A stretch of 64,000 bases of DNA from Acinetobacter terrae (GCF_013004375.1 NZ_JABERI010000025.1:106243-170242), one strand, 5' to 3'; positions 46,917 through 57,267 are shown, counted from the stretch's first letter. Translations and numbers: made by a program. The notes: generated by a model not told the origin, from the letters alone.

Positions 46917-47207
46917 TTAGTCTTCTAAAACGGCTAAAATGTCAGACTCTTTCATGATAAGAAGTTCTTCGCCTTGTACTTTTACAGTTGTACCTGCGTA
47001 AGTACCGAACAAAACTTTATCGCCTACTTTAACGTCTAAAGCACGTACGCCATTGTCAGTAACCTGACCATTACCTACTGCAATGACTTCACCTTGAGCC
47101 GGTTTTTCAGCAGCAGAACCTGGAAGTAAAATACCGCCAGCAGTTTTAGTTTCTTCTTCAACACGACGAATAACTACGCGATCATGTAATGGACGAATAT
47201 TGCTCAT
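46917..47207 (-). CDS. groS: Co-chaperonin GroES
   Basis: Seven-membered lid of the chaperonin, 96 aa from [15 protein letters not shown]. The frame begins four codons earlier (MEFP), but those codons contain the GGAG ribosome site, so the 47207 ATG is right. Mobile-loop region [20 protein letters not shown] and C-terminal [18 protein letters not shown] are typical. Confidence 0.97.
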   Translation of the reverse strand: MSNIRPLHDRVVIRRVEEETKTAGGILLPGSAAEKPAQGEVIAVGNGQVTDNGVRALDVKVGDKVLFGTYAGTTVKVQGEELLIMKESDILAVLED

Positions 47208-47302
47208 TGGAAACTCCATCAGACTAAGTCTTTTATTAGTGAAGTAATGATGACTTTGTTATTCCATCGGTCATCATCAAAAATAATTTCGATGTCACTT
47301 TT

Positions 47303-47328
47303 GTGGGGATGGAAAAAAACGCTTCAAG
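47303..47328 (-). promoter_or_regulatory. Sigma-32 heat-shock promoter of groES-groEL
   Basis: On the minus strand CCCCTTGAAG (core CTTGAA at 47328-47323), 14-bp spacer, CCCCAC (47308-47303). This fits the consensus CTTGAA-N13/14-CCCCAT and closely resembles the E. coli groE promoter. No CIRCE inverted repeat is present. Confidence 0.85.
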
Positions 47329-47391
47329 GGGCAAACGAAAAAAAAGTGCTGTTTTTGTATTTTTTTTAATCAACCCTCACCGTTTCTTTAT

Positions 47392-48165
47392 TTATTCAGC
47401 ATTTTGTTCATCTAATACAAATTCTTTTTGTTGTTCATCAAAATAATAATGCTGCACGTCGGCATTTGCCTGAATGACATTGAAACTATTTGGTAAGCCA
47501 CGATGTAAGCGGTAAGAAGTCGCCGTACCTGCATGAATATCCAGTACAGGATGTGCTGCACCTAAACGATAAATATTATTTAAGTCATACACCGCCGATT
47601 GATGCAGATGTCCATGCAATAAGCCATTTAAACCGCTTTGGCTCCAGGACTCTAAAGCCATACGTCCCAACATGGGACAGTCTTTTACCCCATGCGGATC
47701 ATTCGGTGGCGTATAAAAAGGCTGATGCGCCACGATCAGTTTGATTTTATCTGTAGGTGCGATCATTAATGACTGGTCAATCTGCTGGATTTGTTGCAAA
47801 GAGATATGTCCGCGGGTGTGATAACGTCTTCGAATACTGTTCACCCCAATCATATAAAAATGTGCAGTTTCTAAAGTATTTTCCATGTGGCCAAAGAATA
47901 ACTTATAGCGGGTAAATGGACTAAAGATGCGGTTCCATAGATGATACAGCGGAATATCGTGATTGCCGGGCACCACCAAATAGGGAAGATCCAAACTTTC
48001 CAAAAACTGTTTGCAATCATAAAACTGCGTATAGCGCGCTCTCTGGGTTAAATCGCCACTCACCACGACAGCTTCAAGAGGTTGCTCTTGGCAAAAGAGA
48101 CGGATTGCAGCCATACAGGCTGGTTTTTCCGTCCCAAAATGTAAATCAGACAGATGCAGAATCAT
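47392..48165 (-). CDS. Calcineurin-like metallophosphoesterase
   Basis: A 257-residue phosphoesterase with the five family motifs: LHLSDLHFG, VVVSGDLTQRARY, VVPGNHDIP, LIVAHQPFY and LLHGHLHQS, supplying the Asp, His and Asn ligands of a di-metal site. Similar to CpdA-type (cAMP) and broad phosphodiesterases; the substrate is open. Its start overlaps the end of the upstream kinase gene by 20 bp, so the pair are translated together. Confidence 0.88.
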   Translation of the reverse strand: MILHLSDLHFGTEKPACMAAIRLFCQEQPLEAVVVSGDLTQRARYTQFYDCKQFLESLDLPYLVVPGNHDIPLYHLWNRIFSPFTRYKLFFGHMENTLETAHFYMIGVNSIRRRYHTRGHISLQQIQQIDQSLMIAPTDKIKLIVAHQPFYTPPNDPHGVKDCPMLGRMALESWSQSGLNGLLHGHLHQSAVYDLNNIYRLGAAHPVLDIHAGTATSYRLHRGLPNSFNVIQANADVQHYYFDEQQKEFVLDEQNAE

Positions 48166-49084
48166 GAGGAACCATTATTTTTAATGCATTTTTACGCACT
48201 GAAATTTTAAGCGGCGGCTGCATTTCAACAATTTCACCATCTAAAGCCACAGTTAATTTTTTTCGTTTTGAATAAATTTTGACTTCATCCGCAGAAAAGC
48301 TATACACATCTGGTGCTTGATCCAAGTTCCCCCTCATCAATTGCCATAACATTTTAAACAAGGTACGTTTATCACTTTTGGCGACGACGATTCCTGCTAC
48401 CTTGCCGTTTGCAGCAGATTCCGCAATACGCAGATTCATCTCTGCCAGTTGCAACTGATTATTGCCGAAAAAAATCAGTGGCGTTTTCACCGGATATTTT
48501 TTTCCATCGACTTCTATTTCAAGTTTCAGTTCTTTACGATCACGAATCAGCACATCCAAACCCGAGGTATAGGCATTTAAAGCAAAACGACCAAAACGCC
48601 GGTTGTATAATTCACGTCTTTGAATAAATAAAGGATATAAACCCAAACTGGCATTATTTAAATAAATATGATCATTGATTTGTGCAACATGAACTTCGCG
48701 GATCTTGCCTTTAGCAATGGTTTCAGCCGCCTTTAATAGATCCAGAGGGATATTGAGTAATCGCGCCACATAATTAAAGGTTCCCAGTGGAAAAATTCCC
48801 ATGGGTATATCCGTTCCCATGAGCTGTGCCGCGACAGCATTTAAGGTTCCATCACCACCCGCAGCAACCACAACACCTACTTCACTCGCCTGTTGATGAC
48901 GTAAAATAATTTTTTTCATTAAATTAACAAAATTTGCTTCTGCACCAATTTCAAAAGCCTGAATTTCATAACCATAAGCCGTTAAACACATTATAAGTTG
49001 TTCATAGACCTCATCTTTATCCACAGCATGAAATCCTGACTTTTTATTATAAATAAGAGACAGTGGCTTTAAAGGTTCTGACAT
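48146..49084 (-). CDS. Diacylglycerol/lipid kinase family protein (DagK/YegS-type)
   Basis: A 312-residue protein with the DAGK catalytic domain: nucleotide motif VVAAGGDGTLNAVA near residue 78, then GIFPLGTFNYVARLLNIP near 100 (GTxNxxA motif) and a C-terminal beta-sandwich (VALDGEIVEM). It should phosphorylate a lipid hydroxyl with ATP. Lipid phosphorylation plus an overlapping phosphodiesterase gene hints at a joint phospholipid function, but that is speculation. Confidence 0.85.
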   Translation of the reverse strand: MSEPLKPLSLIYNKKSGFHAVDKDEVYEQLIMCLTAYGYEIQAFEIGAEANFVNLMKKIILRHQQASEVGVVVAAGGDGTLNAVAAQLMGTDIPMGIFPLGTFNYVARLLNIPLDLLKAAETIAKGKIREVHVAQINDHIYLNNASLGLYPLFIQRRELYNRRFGRFALNAYTSGLDVLIRDRKELKLEIEVDGKKYPVKTPLIFFGNNQLQLAEMNLRIAESAANGKVAGIVVAKSDKRTLFKMLWQLMRGNLDQAPDVYSFSADEVKIYSKRKKLTVALDGEIVEMQPPLKISVRKNALKIMVPHDSASV

Positions 49085-49500
49085 TTTCTATACTTTTTTG
49101 AAGCAATTGCTCTAATTGTGTCCAATTTATCGGCAATTAAAAGGCTGTTTATGTAAAATTCGAATTACCGCCATTTATTTAATCAATAATAACTCTCATA
49201 AAAAAAATAATACTAAGTTATTGTTTTTAAAATACATAGTTAAAATAAATAATGCTCATAACAATTAAAAATACCTAAAGCAAGGAAATAAAAAATTCGT
49301 AAGCTATTGTTTTAATGAAAATTAAATAAGAACAAACATAATCTATCAACCTATTTCCCATACTTCTTTAGTCTTATTTTTTTTATGATTTTATGCTTTA
49401 ATACAGCCACTTTTTTTTATACTTAAATTGGAATGTTGTATCCCTTCATTCTAATTATTATTTGTACACACAATTGTACACATTTGAGATAGGCCTCACC
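49085..49500. other. Regulatory region upstream of pckG
   Basis: About 415 bp, AT-rich, no gene. Two direct repeats of TTGTACACA, at 49462-49470 and 49474-49482 (12-bp period, about one helical turn), lie just before the pckG ribosome site and might be an operator or a 5' UTR element. The rest shows no clear feature. Confidence 0.5.
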
Positions 49501-51333
49501 ATGACCCAAGTGAACGCACCAGAATTCGTTCGTCACCCTAAGCTTATTGCATGGGTTGAAGAAATTGCAAAATTAACGAAGCCAGCGAAAATTGAATGGT
49601 GTGACGGTAGCGCAGAAGAATATCAACGTTATATCGACTTGATGATCGCTAACGGCACTATGCAAGAGCTTAACCAAGAAAAGCACCCTGGTTCTTACTT
49701 AGCTAATTCTGATCCTTCTGACGTTGCTCGTGTTGAAGGTCGCACATATATCTGCTCAGAAAAACAAGAAGATGCAGGTGCGACAAACAACTGGGAAGCT
49801 CCAGCTGAAATGCGTGCTCGCCTTAACGGTTTATTTGATGGCTCAATGAAAGGACGTACTTTATACGTTGTACCTTTCTCTATGGGTCCTTTAGGTAGCC
49901 ATATTGCACACATCGGTATCGAATTAACTGACTCTCCTTACGTTGCAGTAAGCATGTCTAAAATGGCTCGCATGGGTAAAGCTGTTTATGACGTTCTTGG
50001 TACTGACGGTGAATACGTTCCTTGCGTACACACTGTGGGTGCTCCGCTAGAAGAAGGTCAAAAAGACGTTGCATGGCCTTGCAACCCTGAAAAATACATC
50101 GTGCATTACCCAGAAACTCGTGAAATCTGGTCTTACGGTTCTGGTTACGGCGGTAATGCATTGCTTGGTAAAAAATGCCTCGCTTTACGTATTGCATCTT
50201 CAATGGGTCGTCAACAAGGCTGGTTAGCTGAACACATGCTGATCCTTGGTGTGACTAATCCACAAGGTGAAAAACATTACATCGCAGCTGCATTCCCTTC
50301 TGCTTGTGGTAAAACCAACTTTGCAATGTTGATTCCACCAGCAGGTTATGAAGGCTGGAAAATTGAAACTGTAGGTGACGATATTGCCTGGATCAAACCA
50401 GGTGAAGACGGTCGCTTATATGCAATCAACCCTGAAGCTGGTTTCTTCGGTGTAGCGCCTGGTACAAATACCAAGACCAACCCGAACTGTATGGCTACGC
50501 TGAGTAAAGACGTAATTTATACCAACGTTGCTGTGACTGACAACGGTGAAGTTTGGTGGGAAGGTCTGACTAAAGAAGCTCCTGCTAACCTGACTAACTG
50601 GAAAGGCCAACCACACGTTGCTGGTGAAAAAGCTGCACATCCAAATGCGCGTTTCACAGTTGCTGCTGGTCAATGCCCTTCTATTGATGCTGACTGGGAA
50701 AATCCAGCTGGTGTGCCAATTTCTGCGTTCATCTTCGGTGGTCGTCGTGCAGATACAGTGCCTTTAGTTTCTGAAGCTTTCGACTGGGTTGATGGCGTTT
50801 ATAAAGCTGCAACTATGGGTTCTGAAACTACTGCTGCTGCTGTTGGTCAACAAGGTGTTGTTCGTCGCGACCCGTTTGCGATGCTTCCATTTGCTGGCTA
50901 CAACATGGCTGACTACTTCTCTCACTGGTTAGAAATGGGTGAACAAGTAGCGGTTAAAGCTGAAGCTGCTGGCAACAAACTTCCTAAGATCTTTAACGTA
51001 AACTGGTTCCGCCGTGATGCTGAAGGCAACTTCGTATGGCCTGGTTTCGGTCAAAACATGCGTGTTCTTGAGTGGATGATTGATCGTTGTGAAGGCCGCG
51101 CGGAAGCGACTGAAACTCCAATCGGCCTGGTTCCTACTTATGAACAATTGAACTGGACGGGTATCGACTTCTCTAAAGAGCAATTCGAAACTGTTACAGC
51201 GCAAGACAAAGATCAATGGATCAAAGAATTGGAAAGCCACACTGAATTGTTCGCTAAATTGGGTGAACGTTTACCAGCTGCGCTTAAAGCACGTCAAAAC
51301 GAGCTTTTAGAAGCTGTTAAAAAATCTGCTTAA
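49501..51333 (+). CDS. pckG: GTP-dependent phosphoenolpyruvate carboxykinase
   Basis: Converts oxaloacetate + GTP to PEP, the first step of gluconeogenesis from TCA intermediates. 610 aa from [13 protein letters not shown]; the frame extends 13 codons upstream without ribosome site. Motifs: P-loop [47 protein letters not shown] and [20 protein letters not shown], all of the GTP-type enzyme. A terminator follows. Confidence 0.97.
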   Translation: MTQVNAPEFVRHPKLIAWVEEIAKLTKPAKIEWCDGSAEEYQRYIDLMIANGTMQELNQEKHPGSYLANSDPSDVARVEGRTYICSEKQEDAGATNNWEAPAEMRARLNGLFDGSMKGRTLYVVPFSMGPLGSHIAHIGIELTDSPYVAVSMSKMARMGKAVYDVLGTDGEYVPCVHTVGAPLEEGQKDVAWPCNPEKYIVHYPETREIWSYGSGYGGNALLGKKCLALRIASSMGRQQGWLAEHMLILGVTNPQGEKHYIAAAFPSACGKTNFAMLIPPAGYEGWKIETVGDDIAWIKPGEDGRLYAINPEAGFFGVAPGTNTKTNPNCMATLSKDVIYTNVAVTDNGEVWWEGLTKEAPANLTNWKGQPHVAGEKAAHPNARFTVAAGQCPSIDADWENPAGVPISAFIFGGRRADTVPLVSEAFDWVDGVYKAATMGSETTAAAVGQQGVVRRDPFAMLPFAGYNMADYFSHWLEMGEQVAVKAEAAGNKLPKIFNVNWFRRDAEGNFVWPGFGQNMRVLEWMIDRCEGRAEATETPIGLVPTYEQLNWTGIDFSKEQFETVTAQDKDQWIKELESHTELFAKLGERLPAALKARQNELLEAVKKSA

Positions 51334-51351
51334 TTTCTTGAATTAATTGAT

Positions 51352-51378
51352 AAAAGGTCACTTCGGTGGCCTTTTTTT
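51352..51378 (+). terminator. Terminator after pckG
   Basis: AAAAGGTCAC-TTCG-GTGGCCTTTT with UUCG-type loop and T run. Confidence 0.9.
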
Positions 51379-51431
51379 ATATTAATATAGCCACGCAAAT
51401 AATTTCATAATGAATAAAAAGAGAAAATTTC

Positions 51432-51797
51432 ATGTTAAAAACATTCACACTGACAGCTTGCCTGCTCGGCTTGTCCAGTCTAGCTATGGCTCAAGCAGCG
51501 ACTGCAGAACATCCAGCTCTTCACGTCTGTGCAATTAAAGGCACTCCAGACTCTAGCCAATTTCAGGTCCAAAAGCGCATTAAAGTTGCCAAAGGTACTT
51601 ACGGCAGTGTAGAAGAACTATATTCACGCTTTGCCGAGCGTGCACATCAAGTCGGTGGCAATGTGGTAATCAATTATAATGCTAGCCAAAGATTCGGTTT
51701 CTGGCCTTGGCGCATGGTACGTCCAGTAGTTTCGGGCACTGCAGTTAAATGGAATACGCCTGTAGATTGTACAAGGTTGGGCGGCGTTGTAATTTAA
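51432..51797 (+). CDS. Exported protein, unknown function
   Basis: A 121-residue protein with signal peptide (MLKTFTLTACLLGLSSLAMA, cleavage before QAA). The mature part has two Cys (HVCAIKG and VDCTRLGG) that may form a disulfide, a VGGNVVINYNASQ segment and FWPWRMVRPVVSGTAVKW. No family recognised with confidence; the GNVVINY-type core resembles small periplasmic YbjQ-like proteins, but I do not assign it. It has its own terminator. Confidence 0.72.
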   Translation: MLKTFTLTACLLGLSSLAMAQAATAEHPALHVCAIKGTPDSSQFQVQKRIKVAKGTYGSVEELYSRFAERAHQVGGNVVINYNASQRFGFWPWRMVRPVVSGTAVKWNTPVDCTRLGGVVI

Positions 51798-51875
51798 AAC
51801 AATTTAAAACAGAAAGTTAAACGCAGTCTGAGCTAAAAATTTAATTAAAGATCAATACTGCAATTTGACTCAAAT

Positions 51876-51899
51876 AAAAGACCGTCTTAACGGTCTTTT
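51876..51899. terminator. Bidirectional terminator before glpD end
   Basis: AAAAGACCG-TCTTAA-CGGTCTTTT between two convergent genes. Confidence 0.88.
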
Positions 51900-51916
51900 A
51901 TTTCATGTTTAAAAAC

Positions 51917-53443
51917 TTAAGCTGCAGTATCTTGCGATCTCTTCACCAGCAACTTCGAAAGATATTGATCCAATACCTGAATCTCGTCATCCCTAAATTG
52001 ATAGCCTAGCTTGGTTCTGCGCCATAAAATATCCTGACTGGTTCTGGCCCACTCTTGATCTACAAGATAATCAACCTCTTTGGCAAATAAGCCATGTCCA
52101 AAGTCTTCACCAAGTTCATCAGTGGTTGAAATACTATTTATAAATTTCCATACCCGAGAACCATAGACATGCGCCCAGCGCGAAGCCAATTGAAATGGTA
52201 CATTTTCGATATTTTGCATAATTTCCTGAATTAACCATTCAACTGAAACCAGGTTTTCTGCGCCAGGTAATAACGCTTTTTCAGTCCAGGGCTTTTTCAT
52301 TGTCGGAAAAAAAGGTTGCAAATGTACCATTGCAGATTCAGCCAGCTTTCTATAAGTCGTCAGCTTTCCACCAAACACCGAAAGCAACGGCGCATCGTTT
52401 TTCTGCTCATGAGATACAGCCAAAGTATAGTCGCGGGTGATCGCAGATGGATTATCAGACTCATCATCACATAAAGACCGGACACCCGAATAGGTATATA
52501 AAATATCTTCAGGAGTTAACTGATGCTTAAAATGATCATTATAAACATCCAGCAAATAATCAATTTCAGGTTGGGTAATATTGACCCGATCTAAATCACC
52601 TTGGTATTCATGATCAGTGGTACCAATTAAGGTGTATTGATCTAAATAAGGGATCGCAAAAACAATCCGCTGATCATCATTTTGAAGAATAAAAGCTTTA
52701 TCGCCTTCATATATTTTTGGCACAATAATATGACTGCCTTGAACCAGTCGAAGCCCATGTGGTGATTTTTGTTTTAAATTCTGTTGAATAAATTGCGCGA
52801 CCCACGGCCCTGCAGCATTCACCAATGCTTTAGCTTGAACTTGATAAGAACCTTGTGCATTTTCCAAATGCACCACCCACAAACCATTTTCATGGTATGC
52901 AGATGTACATCGCGTTTGAGTGACGATATGCGCACCTAGTTCATGTGCTTGCATCGCATTTAAAACCACCAAACGCGCATCATCCACAGCACAGTCTGAA
53001 TATTCAAAACCCTGCGTTATTTCTTCTTTTAAAGGGCTTGTTGCTGCATCAAAATGAATATGCTTTGAGCCTGCTAATTTTTCTCGCTTACCCAGATGAT
53101 CATAAACAAATAAACCGGTCCGAATTAACCATGCAGGCCTTAAATGCGGCTGATGAGGCATGATAAAACGCAAGGGACGAATAATATGCGGTGCTTTGGC
53201 CAGTAAAATTTCGCGTTCAACTAGCGCTTCATGAACCAAACGAAACTCTTTATGTTCAAGATAACGCAAACCACCATGTATAAGCTTGCTGCTTGCAGAA
53301 GAAGTGTGGCTGGCTAAATCATCCTTTTCACATAAAAATACAGACAACCCTCGCCCTGCAGCATCCACTGCAATACCAACACCATTAATGCCTCCACCAA
53401 CCACCACCACATCATAGACCGGATGACTCACTTGCATGTTCAC
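51917..53443 (-). CDS. glpD: Aerobic glycerol-3-phosphate dehydrogenase
   Basis: Membrane-associated flavoenzyme that oxidises glycerol-3-phosphate to DHAP and passes electrons to ubiquinone. 508 aa. FAD motif VYDVVVVGGGINGVGIAVDA, SSKLIHGGLRYLEHKEFRLV and the C-terminal VFGGKLTTYRKLAE, all characteristic of GlpD. No glpF or glpK nearby. Monocistronic. Confidence 0.96.
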   Translation of the reverse strand: MNMQVSHPVYDVVVVGGGINGVGIAVDAAGRGLSVFLCEKDDLASHTSSASSKLIHGGLRYLEHKEFRLVHEALVEREILLAKAPHIIRPLRFIMPHQPHLRPAWLIRTGLFVYDHLGKREKLAGSKHIHFDAATSPLKEEITQGFEYSDCAVDDARLVVLNAMQAHELGAHIVTQTRCTSAYHENGLWVVHLENAQGSYQVQAKALVNAAGPWVAQFIQQNLKQKSPHGLRLVQGSHIIVPKIYEGDKAFILQNDDQRIVFAIPYLDQYTLIGTTDHEYQGDLDRVNITQPEIDYLLDVYNDHFKHQLTPEDILYTYSGVRSLCDDESDNPSAITRDYTLAVSHEQKNDAPLLSVFGGKLTTYRKLAESAMVHLQPFFPTMKKPWTEKALLPGAENLVSVEWLIQEIMQNIENVPFQLASRWAHVYGSRVWKFINSISTTDELGEDFGHGLFAKEVDYLVDQEWARTSQDILWRRTKLGYQFRDDEIQVLDQYLSKLLVKRSQDTAA

Positions 53444-53749
53444 CTCCTATAATTTTATTAAAACAGCTGACTTAAATTTCTTATTGTTCTAGGAAACTTA
53501 ACACCATTTAAACTGAAATGACACTTGGAAATCATGAGTCAATAAGATGAATATAAAATAATAATGGGGCTGTCGCATCAAAAATAAACAATGCATATAA
53601 ATTGTCAATCTAATATGTCTTTCAACCACTTCACTTTCAGGCACTTAGACCATGAACATTTTTCATACAAAACTAGAAACTGCTACACGTATACCATTAA
53701 AACAATAGGTTTAACATCTAAAAAACAATACCAAAATGGACTTGAACAC
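53444..53749. other. Divergent intergenic region between glpD and the first KgtP gene
   Basis: About 305 bp, AT-rich. An open frame continues upstream of the chosen KgtP start to 53591 but the translated segment has no protein-like character. It should hold both promoters. Confidence 0.5.
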
Positions 53750-55057
53750 ATGATTGAACAAAACGTTCCTCAAGTAAATTTGGATACCAAAACACGGGTC
53801 AAATCCATTCTGGGTGGCTCAGCAGGTAACCTGGTGGAGTGGTATGACTGGTATGTCTATGCCGCATTTACATTATATTTTGCCCATTCATTCTTCCCCA
53901 AAGGCAGTCAAACTGCACAATTGCTTCAAGCTGCCGCCATTTTTGCAGTTGGCTTTTTAATGCGTCCGATTGGTGCCTGGATCATGGGTATTTACTCGGA
54001 CAAAAAAGGACGCAAATCGGGTCTCACTCTTTCTGTGACCTTGATGTGTATTGGTTCTCTGATGATTGCAGTAGCCCCAACGCATGATCAAATCGGGATA
54101 TTTTCACCCATTATTTTAGTGGTTGCCCGACTCATTCAGGGCTTAAGTGTCGGTGGAGAATATGGTGCCAGTGCCACCTATTTAAGTGAAATGGCAGAAA
54201 GAAACCGACGCGGGTTCTTTTCCAGTTTTCAGTACGTCACTTTAATTGCAGGTCAGCTTACCGCACTCTGCGTTCTACTCATTTTGCAGTTTGTACTGAC
54301 TGAAGAACAACTACATGAGTGGGGTTGGCGCATTCCGTTCTTTATTGGCGCATGCTTGGCCATAGTCGTATTCTATATTCGTCGTGGTCTGCTCGAGACC
54401 CAATCTTTTAAAAATGCCCAACAAGATAAAACCCAGCCTCAATCGAGTATGTTTGCGCTGTTTAAGCATTATCCTAAACAGGCATTTACAGTGTTGTTTT
54501 TAACTGCTGGTGGTACGGTAGCCTTCTATACCTATACCACCTATCTGCAAAAATACTTAGTCAATACCTCTGGATTTAGCAAACCTGAAGCCACGCAAAT
54601 CACTACCTTGGCGCTGTTTATTTTCATGTGTTTACAGCCGTTTGCTGGTGCTTTGTCGGATAAAATTGGACGCAAACCGCTGATGATTTCCTTTGGGGTA
54701 CTCGGTGTTTTATTTACCTATTTCCTATTTGATAAATTAGGCCAGACCCAAGATTACTGGTCCGCATTCTGGATCTGTTTAGCCGGTTTAGTAATTGTCA
54801 CAGGCTATACCTCAATTAATGCCGTGGTGAAAGCCGAGCTGTTCCCTGCGCATATCCGTGCATTAGGTGTCGCATTTCCCTACGCGCTTGCCAATACACT
54901 ATTTGGTGGCACAGCAGAGTTTTTCGCGCTAAGCTTTAAAGAAGCCGGACATGAGTCTTGGTTCTTTATTTATGTCACCATCTTAATTTCTATCTCATTG
55001 ATTGTTTATATCTTTATGAAAGATACCAAGCACCACTCAGAAATTAAAGAACATTAA
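53750..55057 (+). CDS. Alpha-ketoglutarate permease-like MFS transporter (copy 1)
   Basis: Proton symporter of the MHS family, 435 aa from MIEQNVPQVNLD. It closely follows E. coli KgtP: SILGGSAGNLVEWYDWYVY, GFLMRPIGAWIMGIYSDKKG, ARLIQGLSVGGEYGASATY, GALSDKIGRKPLM, LFPAHIRALGVAFPYALAN. Twelve hydrophobic segments are visible. It imports 2-oxoglutarate or a related dicarboxylate. It has a terminator and a close paralogue 268 bp downstream. Confidence 0.88.
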   Translation: MIEQNVPQVNLDTKTRVKSILGGSAGNLVEWYDWYVYAAFTLYFAHSFFPKGSQTAQLLQAAAIFAVGFLMRPIGAWIMGIYSDKKGRKSGLTLSVTLMCIGSLMIAVAPTHDQIGIFSPIILVVARLIQGLSVGGEYGASATYLSEMAERNRRGFFSSFQYVTLIAGQLTALCVLLILQFVLTEEQLHEWGWRIPFFIGACLAIVVFYIRRGLLETQSFKNAQQDKTQPQSSMFALFKHYPKQAFTVLFLTAGGTVAFYTYTTYLQKYLVNTSGFSKPEATQITTLALFIFMCLQPFAGALSDKIGRKPLMISFGVLGVLFTYFLFDKLGQTQDYWSAFWICLAGLVIVTGYTSINAVVKAELFPAHIRALGVAFPYALANTLFGGTAEFFALSFKEAGHESWFFIYVTILISISLIVYIFMKDTKHHSEIKEH

Positions 55058-55072
55058 TCCAAAGTCATTTTT

Positions 55073-55105
55073 AAAAGCCTTTCTATATGAGAGGCTTTTA
55101 ATTTT
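55073..55105 (+). terminator. Terminator between the two KgtP genes
   Basis: AAAAGCCTTTC-TATAT-GAGAGGCTTTT with a T-rich tail; it gives the two paralogues separate transcripts. Confidence 0.8.
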
Positions 55106-55324
55106 TCCATTCTATTTAATAAAAATAATGAGTTAAATGTACTAAACGTTCAAAATCAAGACAATGCCTAGACTAAAGTCGAATGAAGAAGCAAAAACAT
55201 GAGCGTATAACGTACCTGTAAAAAATTATTTCAAACTCCCACAACAAAATATATGTTTTTAAATTTTTTCGTCTCGAAGAATTTAAAAGGATGTGTTTTG
55301 CCAACATTCTTTTGGAGAATTGTT

Positions 55325-56644
55325 GTGACAGATTCATCTCCCCAGGTTGCGGCTCCGCAACTTGATAGAAAAACTCGTTTCAAATCTATCCTTGGCGGCT
55401 CTGCGGGTAATTTAGTTGAATGGTATGACTGGTATGTGTATGCCGCATTTACCTTGTACTTTGCTTCGCAATTTTTCCCGGAAGGCGATGACACGGTCAA
55501 ACTGCTTCAAGCAGCAGCGGTATTTGCCCTGGGTTTCCTGATGCGTCCGATCGGCGCATGGATTATGGGGGTTTATGCTGACCGTAAAGGCCGTAAAGCT
55601 GGTTTAACCCTATCGGTTTCACTGATGTGTGTCGGTTCACTGATTATTGCCTGTGCGCCAACTTATTCATCTGTGGGTATGCTTGCACCTGCCTTATTAT
55701 TGTTTGCCCGTTTACTGCAAGGCCTCAGTGTCGGTGGTGAATATGGTTCTAGTGCAACCTATTTGACTGAAATGGCGGGTAAAAAACATCGTGGTTTCTT
55801 CTCAAGTTTCCAGTATGTCACCTTAATTTCAGGTCAGTTACTTGCGCTTTGTGTGCTGATCATTTTACAACGCACACTTACTGAAGGTCAGCTTTCTGAA
55901 TGGGGATGGCGTATTCCCTTCGCGATTGGTGCCTTACTTGCCATTGTCGTATTCTGGATTCGTCGTGGTTTGGTGGAAACACAATCATCTAAAGAAGCTC
56001 AGGAACAAGCAAAAAATGGTGGTCCTAAATCAGGTGCACTGGCTTTATTCACCAAATATCCTAAACAAGCCTTTACTGTGATCATGTTGACTGCCGGCGG
56101 TACCCTTGCTTTCAATACATTTACAACATATTTGCAAAAATATCTGGTCAATACTTCAGGCTTTGAAAAAACCACTGCAACCGAAATCACCACTGCTGCC
56201 ATCTTTATCTTCATGTTGCTTCAACCTGCTGTTGGTGCGCTATCCGATAAAATTGGTCGTAAACCGATTATGATTACCTTTGGTGTATTAGGTGTATTGT
56301 TTACAATTCCAATTTTTAATGGCTTGGGCTCAACTACTAATCCAACTACTGCATTCATGCTTTGTATGAGTGGCATGGTGATTGTCACTGGCTATACTGC
56401 CATTAATGCAGTGGTTAAAGCCGAACTATTCCCTGCACATATTCGTGCATTGGGTGTTGCTTTACCCTATGCCATTGCCAATACTTTGTTTGGTGGTACA
56501 GCAGAACTGGTTGCTCTTAGCTTTAAAAATGCAGGTCATGAAAACTACTTCTTCTACTACATTACCTTCATGATTGGCTTGTCTCTCATTACTTACATCT
56601 TTATGAAAGACACCAAAAAGCACAGCATGATTACTGACGACTAA
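55325..56644 (+). CDS. Alpha-ketoglutarate permease-like MFS transporter (copy 2)
   Basis: A 439-residue MHS family permease, strongly similar to the preceding gene throughout (same SILGGSAGNLVEWYDWYVY and LSVGGEYGSSATYLTEMAG), differing mainly in the cytoplasmic loop (EQAKNGGPKSGAL) and TM9-10. I chose the GTG at 55325 since GGAG lies 8 bp upstream; the frame continues to 55253. E. coli KgtP itself shares IIACAPTY-type residues and LLLFARLLQGL with this copy, so this one may be closer to the ancestral 2-oxoglutarate carrier. Confidence 0.88.
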   Translation: MTDSSPQVAAPQLDRKTRFKSILGGSAGNLVEWYDWYVYAAFTLYFASQFFPEGDDTVKLLQAAAVFALGFLMRPIGAWIMGVYADRKGRKAGLTLSVSLMCVGSLIIACAPTYSSVGMLAPALLLFARLLQGLSVGGEYGSSATYLTEMAGKKHRGFFSSFQYVTLISGQLLALCVLIILQRTLTEGQLSEWGWRIPFAIGALLAIVVFWIRRGLVETQSSKEAQEQAKNGGPKSGALALFTKYPKQAFTVIMLTAGGTLAFNTFTTYLQKYLVNTSGFEKTTATEITTAAIFIFMLLQPAVGALSDKIGRKPIMITFGVLGVLFTIPIFNGLGSTTNPTTAFMLCMSGMVIVTGYTAINAVVKAELFPAHIRALGVALPYAIANTLFGGTAELVALSFKNAGHENYFFYYITFMIGLSLITYIFMKDTKKHSMITDD

Positions 56645-56673
56645 ACCCAGCGTATTTAGTTGATTAATCATCT

Positions 56674-56716
56674 AAAAAAAGCTTTCCAAGTTGTCACAAT
56701 TGGAAAGCTTTTTTAT
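56674..56716 (+). terminator. Terminator after the second KgtP gene
   Basis: AAAAAAAGCTTTCCAA pairs with TTGGAAAGCTTTTTT across a 10-base loop; a long near-perfect stem. Confidence 0.9.
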
Positions 56717-56798
56717 TGGATATCCGTCTTGATCACATCGTTAAAAAACTAGGCTTATGGCATACTAAATATAATAACAACGCTTGGAACTTTTGAAG

Positions 56799-57230
56799 AT
56801 GAACAATACATATAAATTGCTTGGCTTAGGTTTTATGGCGCTTGGACTTGCTGCGTGTCAAAGCACACCACGTCCATATAATGGGAATGTCGGATATCAG
56901 ATTGAAAGTCAGTCCAATGGCCGTGCAACCTTGGCTTATACTTTGGCAGGTCGCAAAAGCCAGCAAGTGGATGAGAGAAAATTACAACGTGCTTGTCAAA
57001 AAGTATTGGGTTCAAATAAACAATACAAAATAGATATTTTAAGCATTAGTGAAATTGCCAATCCCGCAATACAAACCCCACAATATGGTCGTCAACTTGG
57101 TCAAAGCCGCACCAGTGTGAGCTTAAGCAACACCCCTGACCTACACAATAGTGAAGACATGGCGACTCGCGAATCTTTAGATGCTACGCGTCCAAGCACA
57201 TTGAGTGTCGTTCGTTATACTTGTTCTTAA
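56799..57230 (+). CDS. Small lipoprotein, unknown
   Basis: A 143-residue lipoprotein: MNNTYKLLGLGFMALGLAAC with lipobox LAAC (Cys20). The mature part contains a compact segment with one central Cys (ERKLQRACQKVLGSNKQY) and ends in VVRYTCS, so a disulfide is possible. I recognise no family with certainty. It has AAG-type spacing to a weak ribosome site and stands alone. Confidence 0.75.
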   Translation: MNNTYKLLGLGFMALGLAACQSTPRPYNGNVGYQIESQSNGRATLAYTLAGRKSQQVDERKLQRACQKVLGSNKQYKIDILSISEIANPAIQTPQYGRQLGQSRTSVSLSNTPDLHNSEDMATRESLDATRPSTLSVVRYTCS

Positions 57231-57267
57231 TCGCTTTAAATGACTTATTAATTTAAAAAGACGCTGT

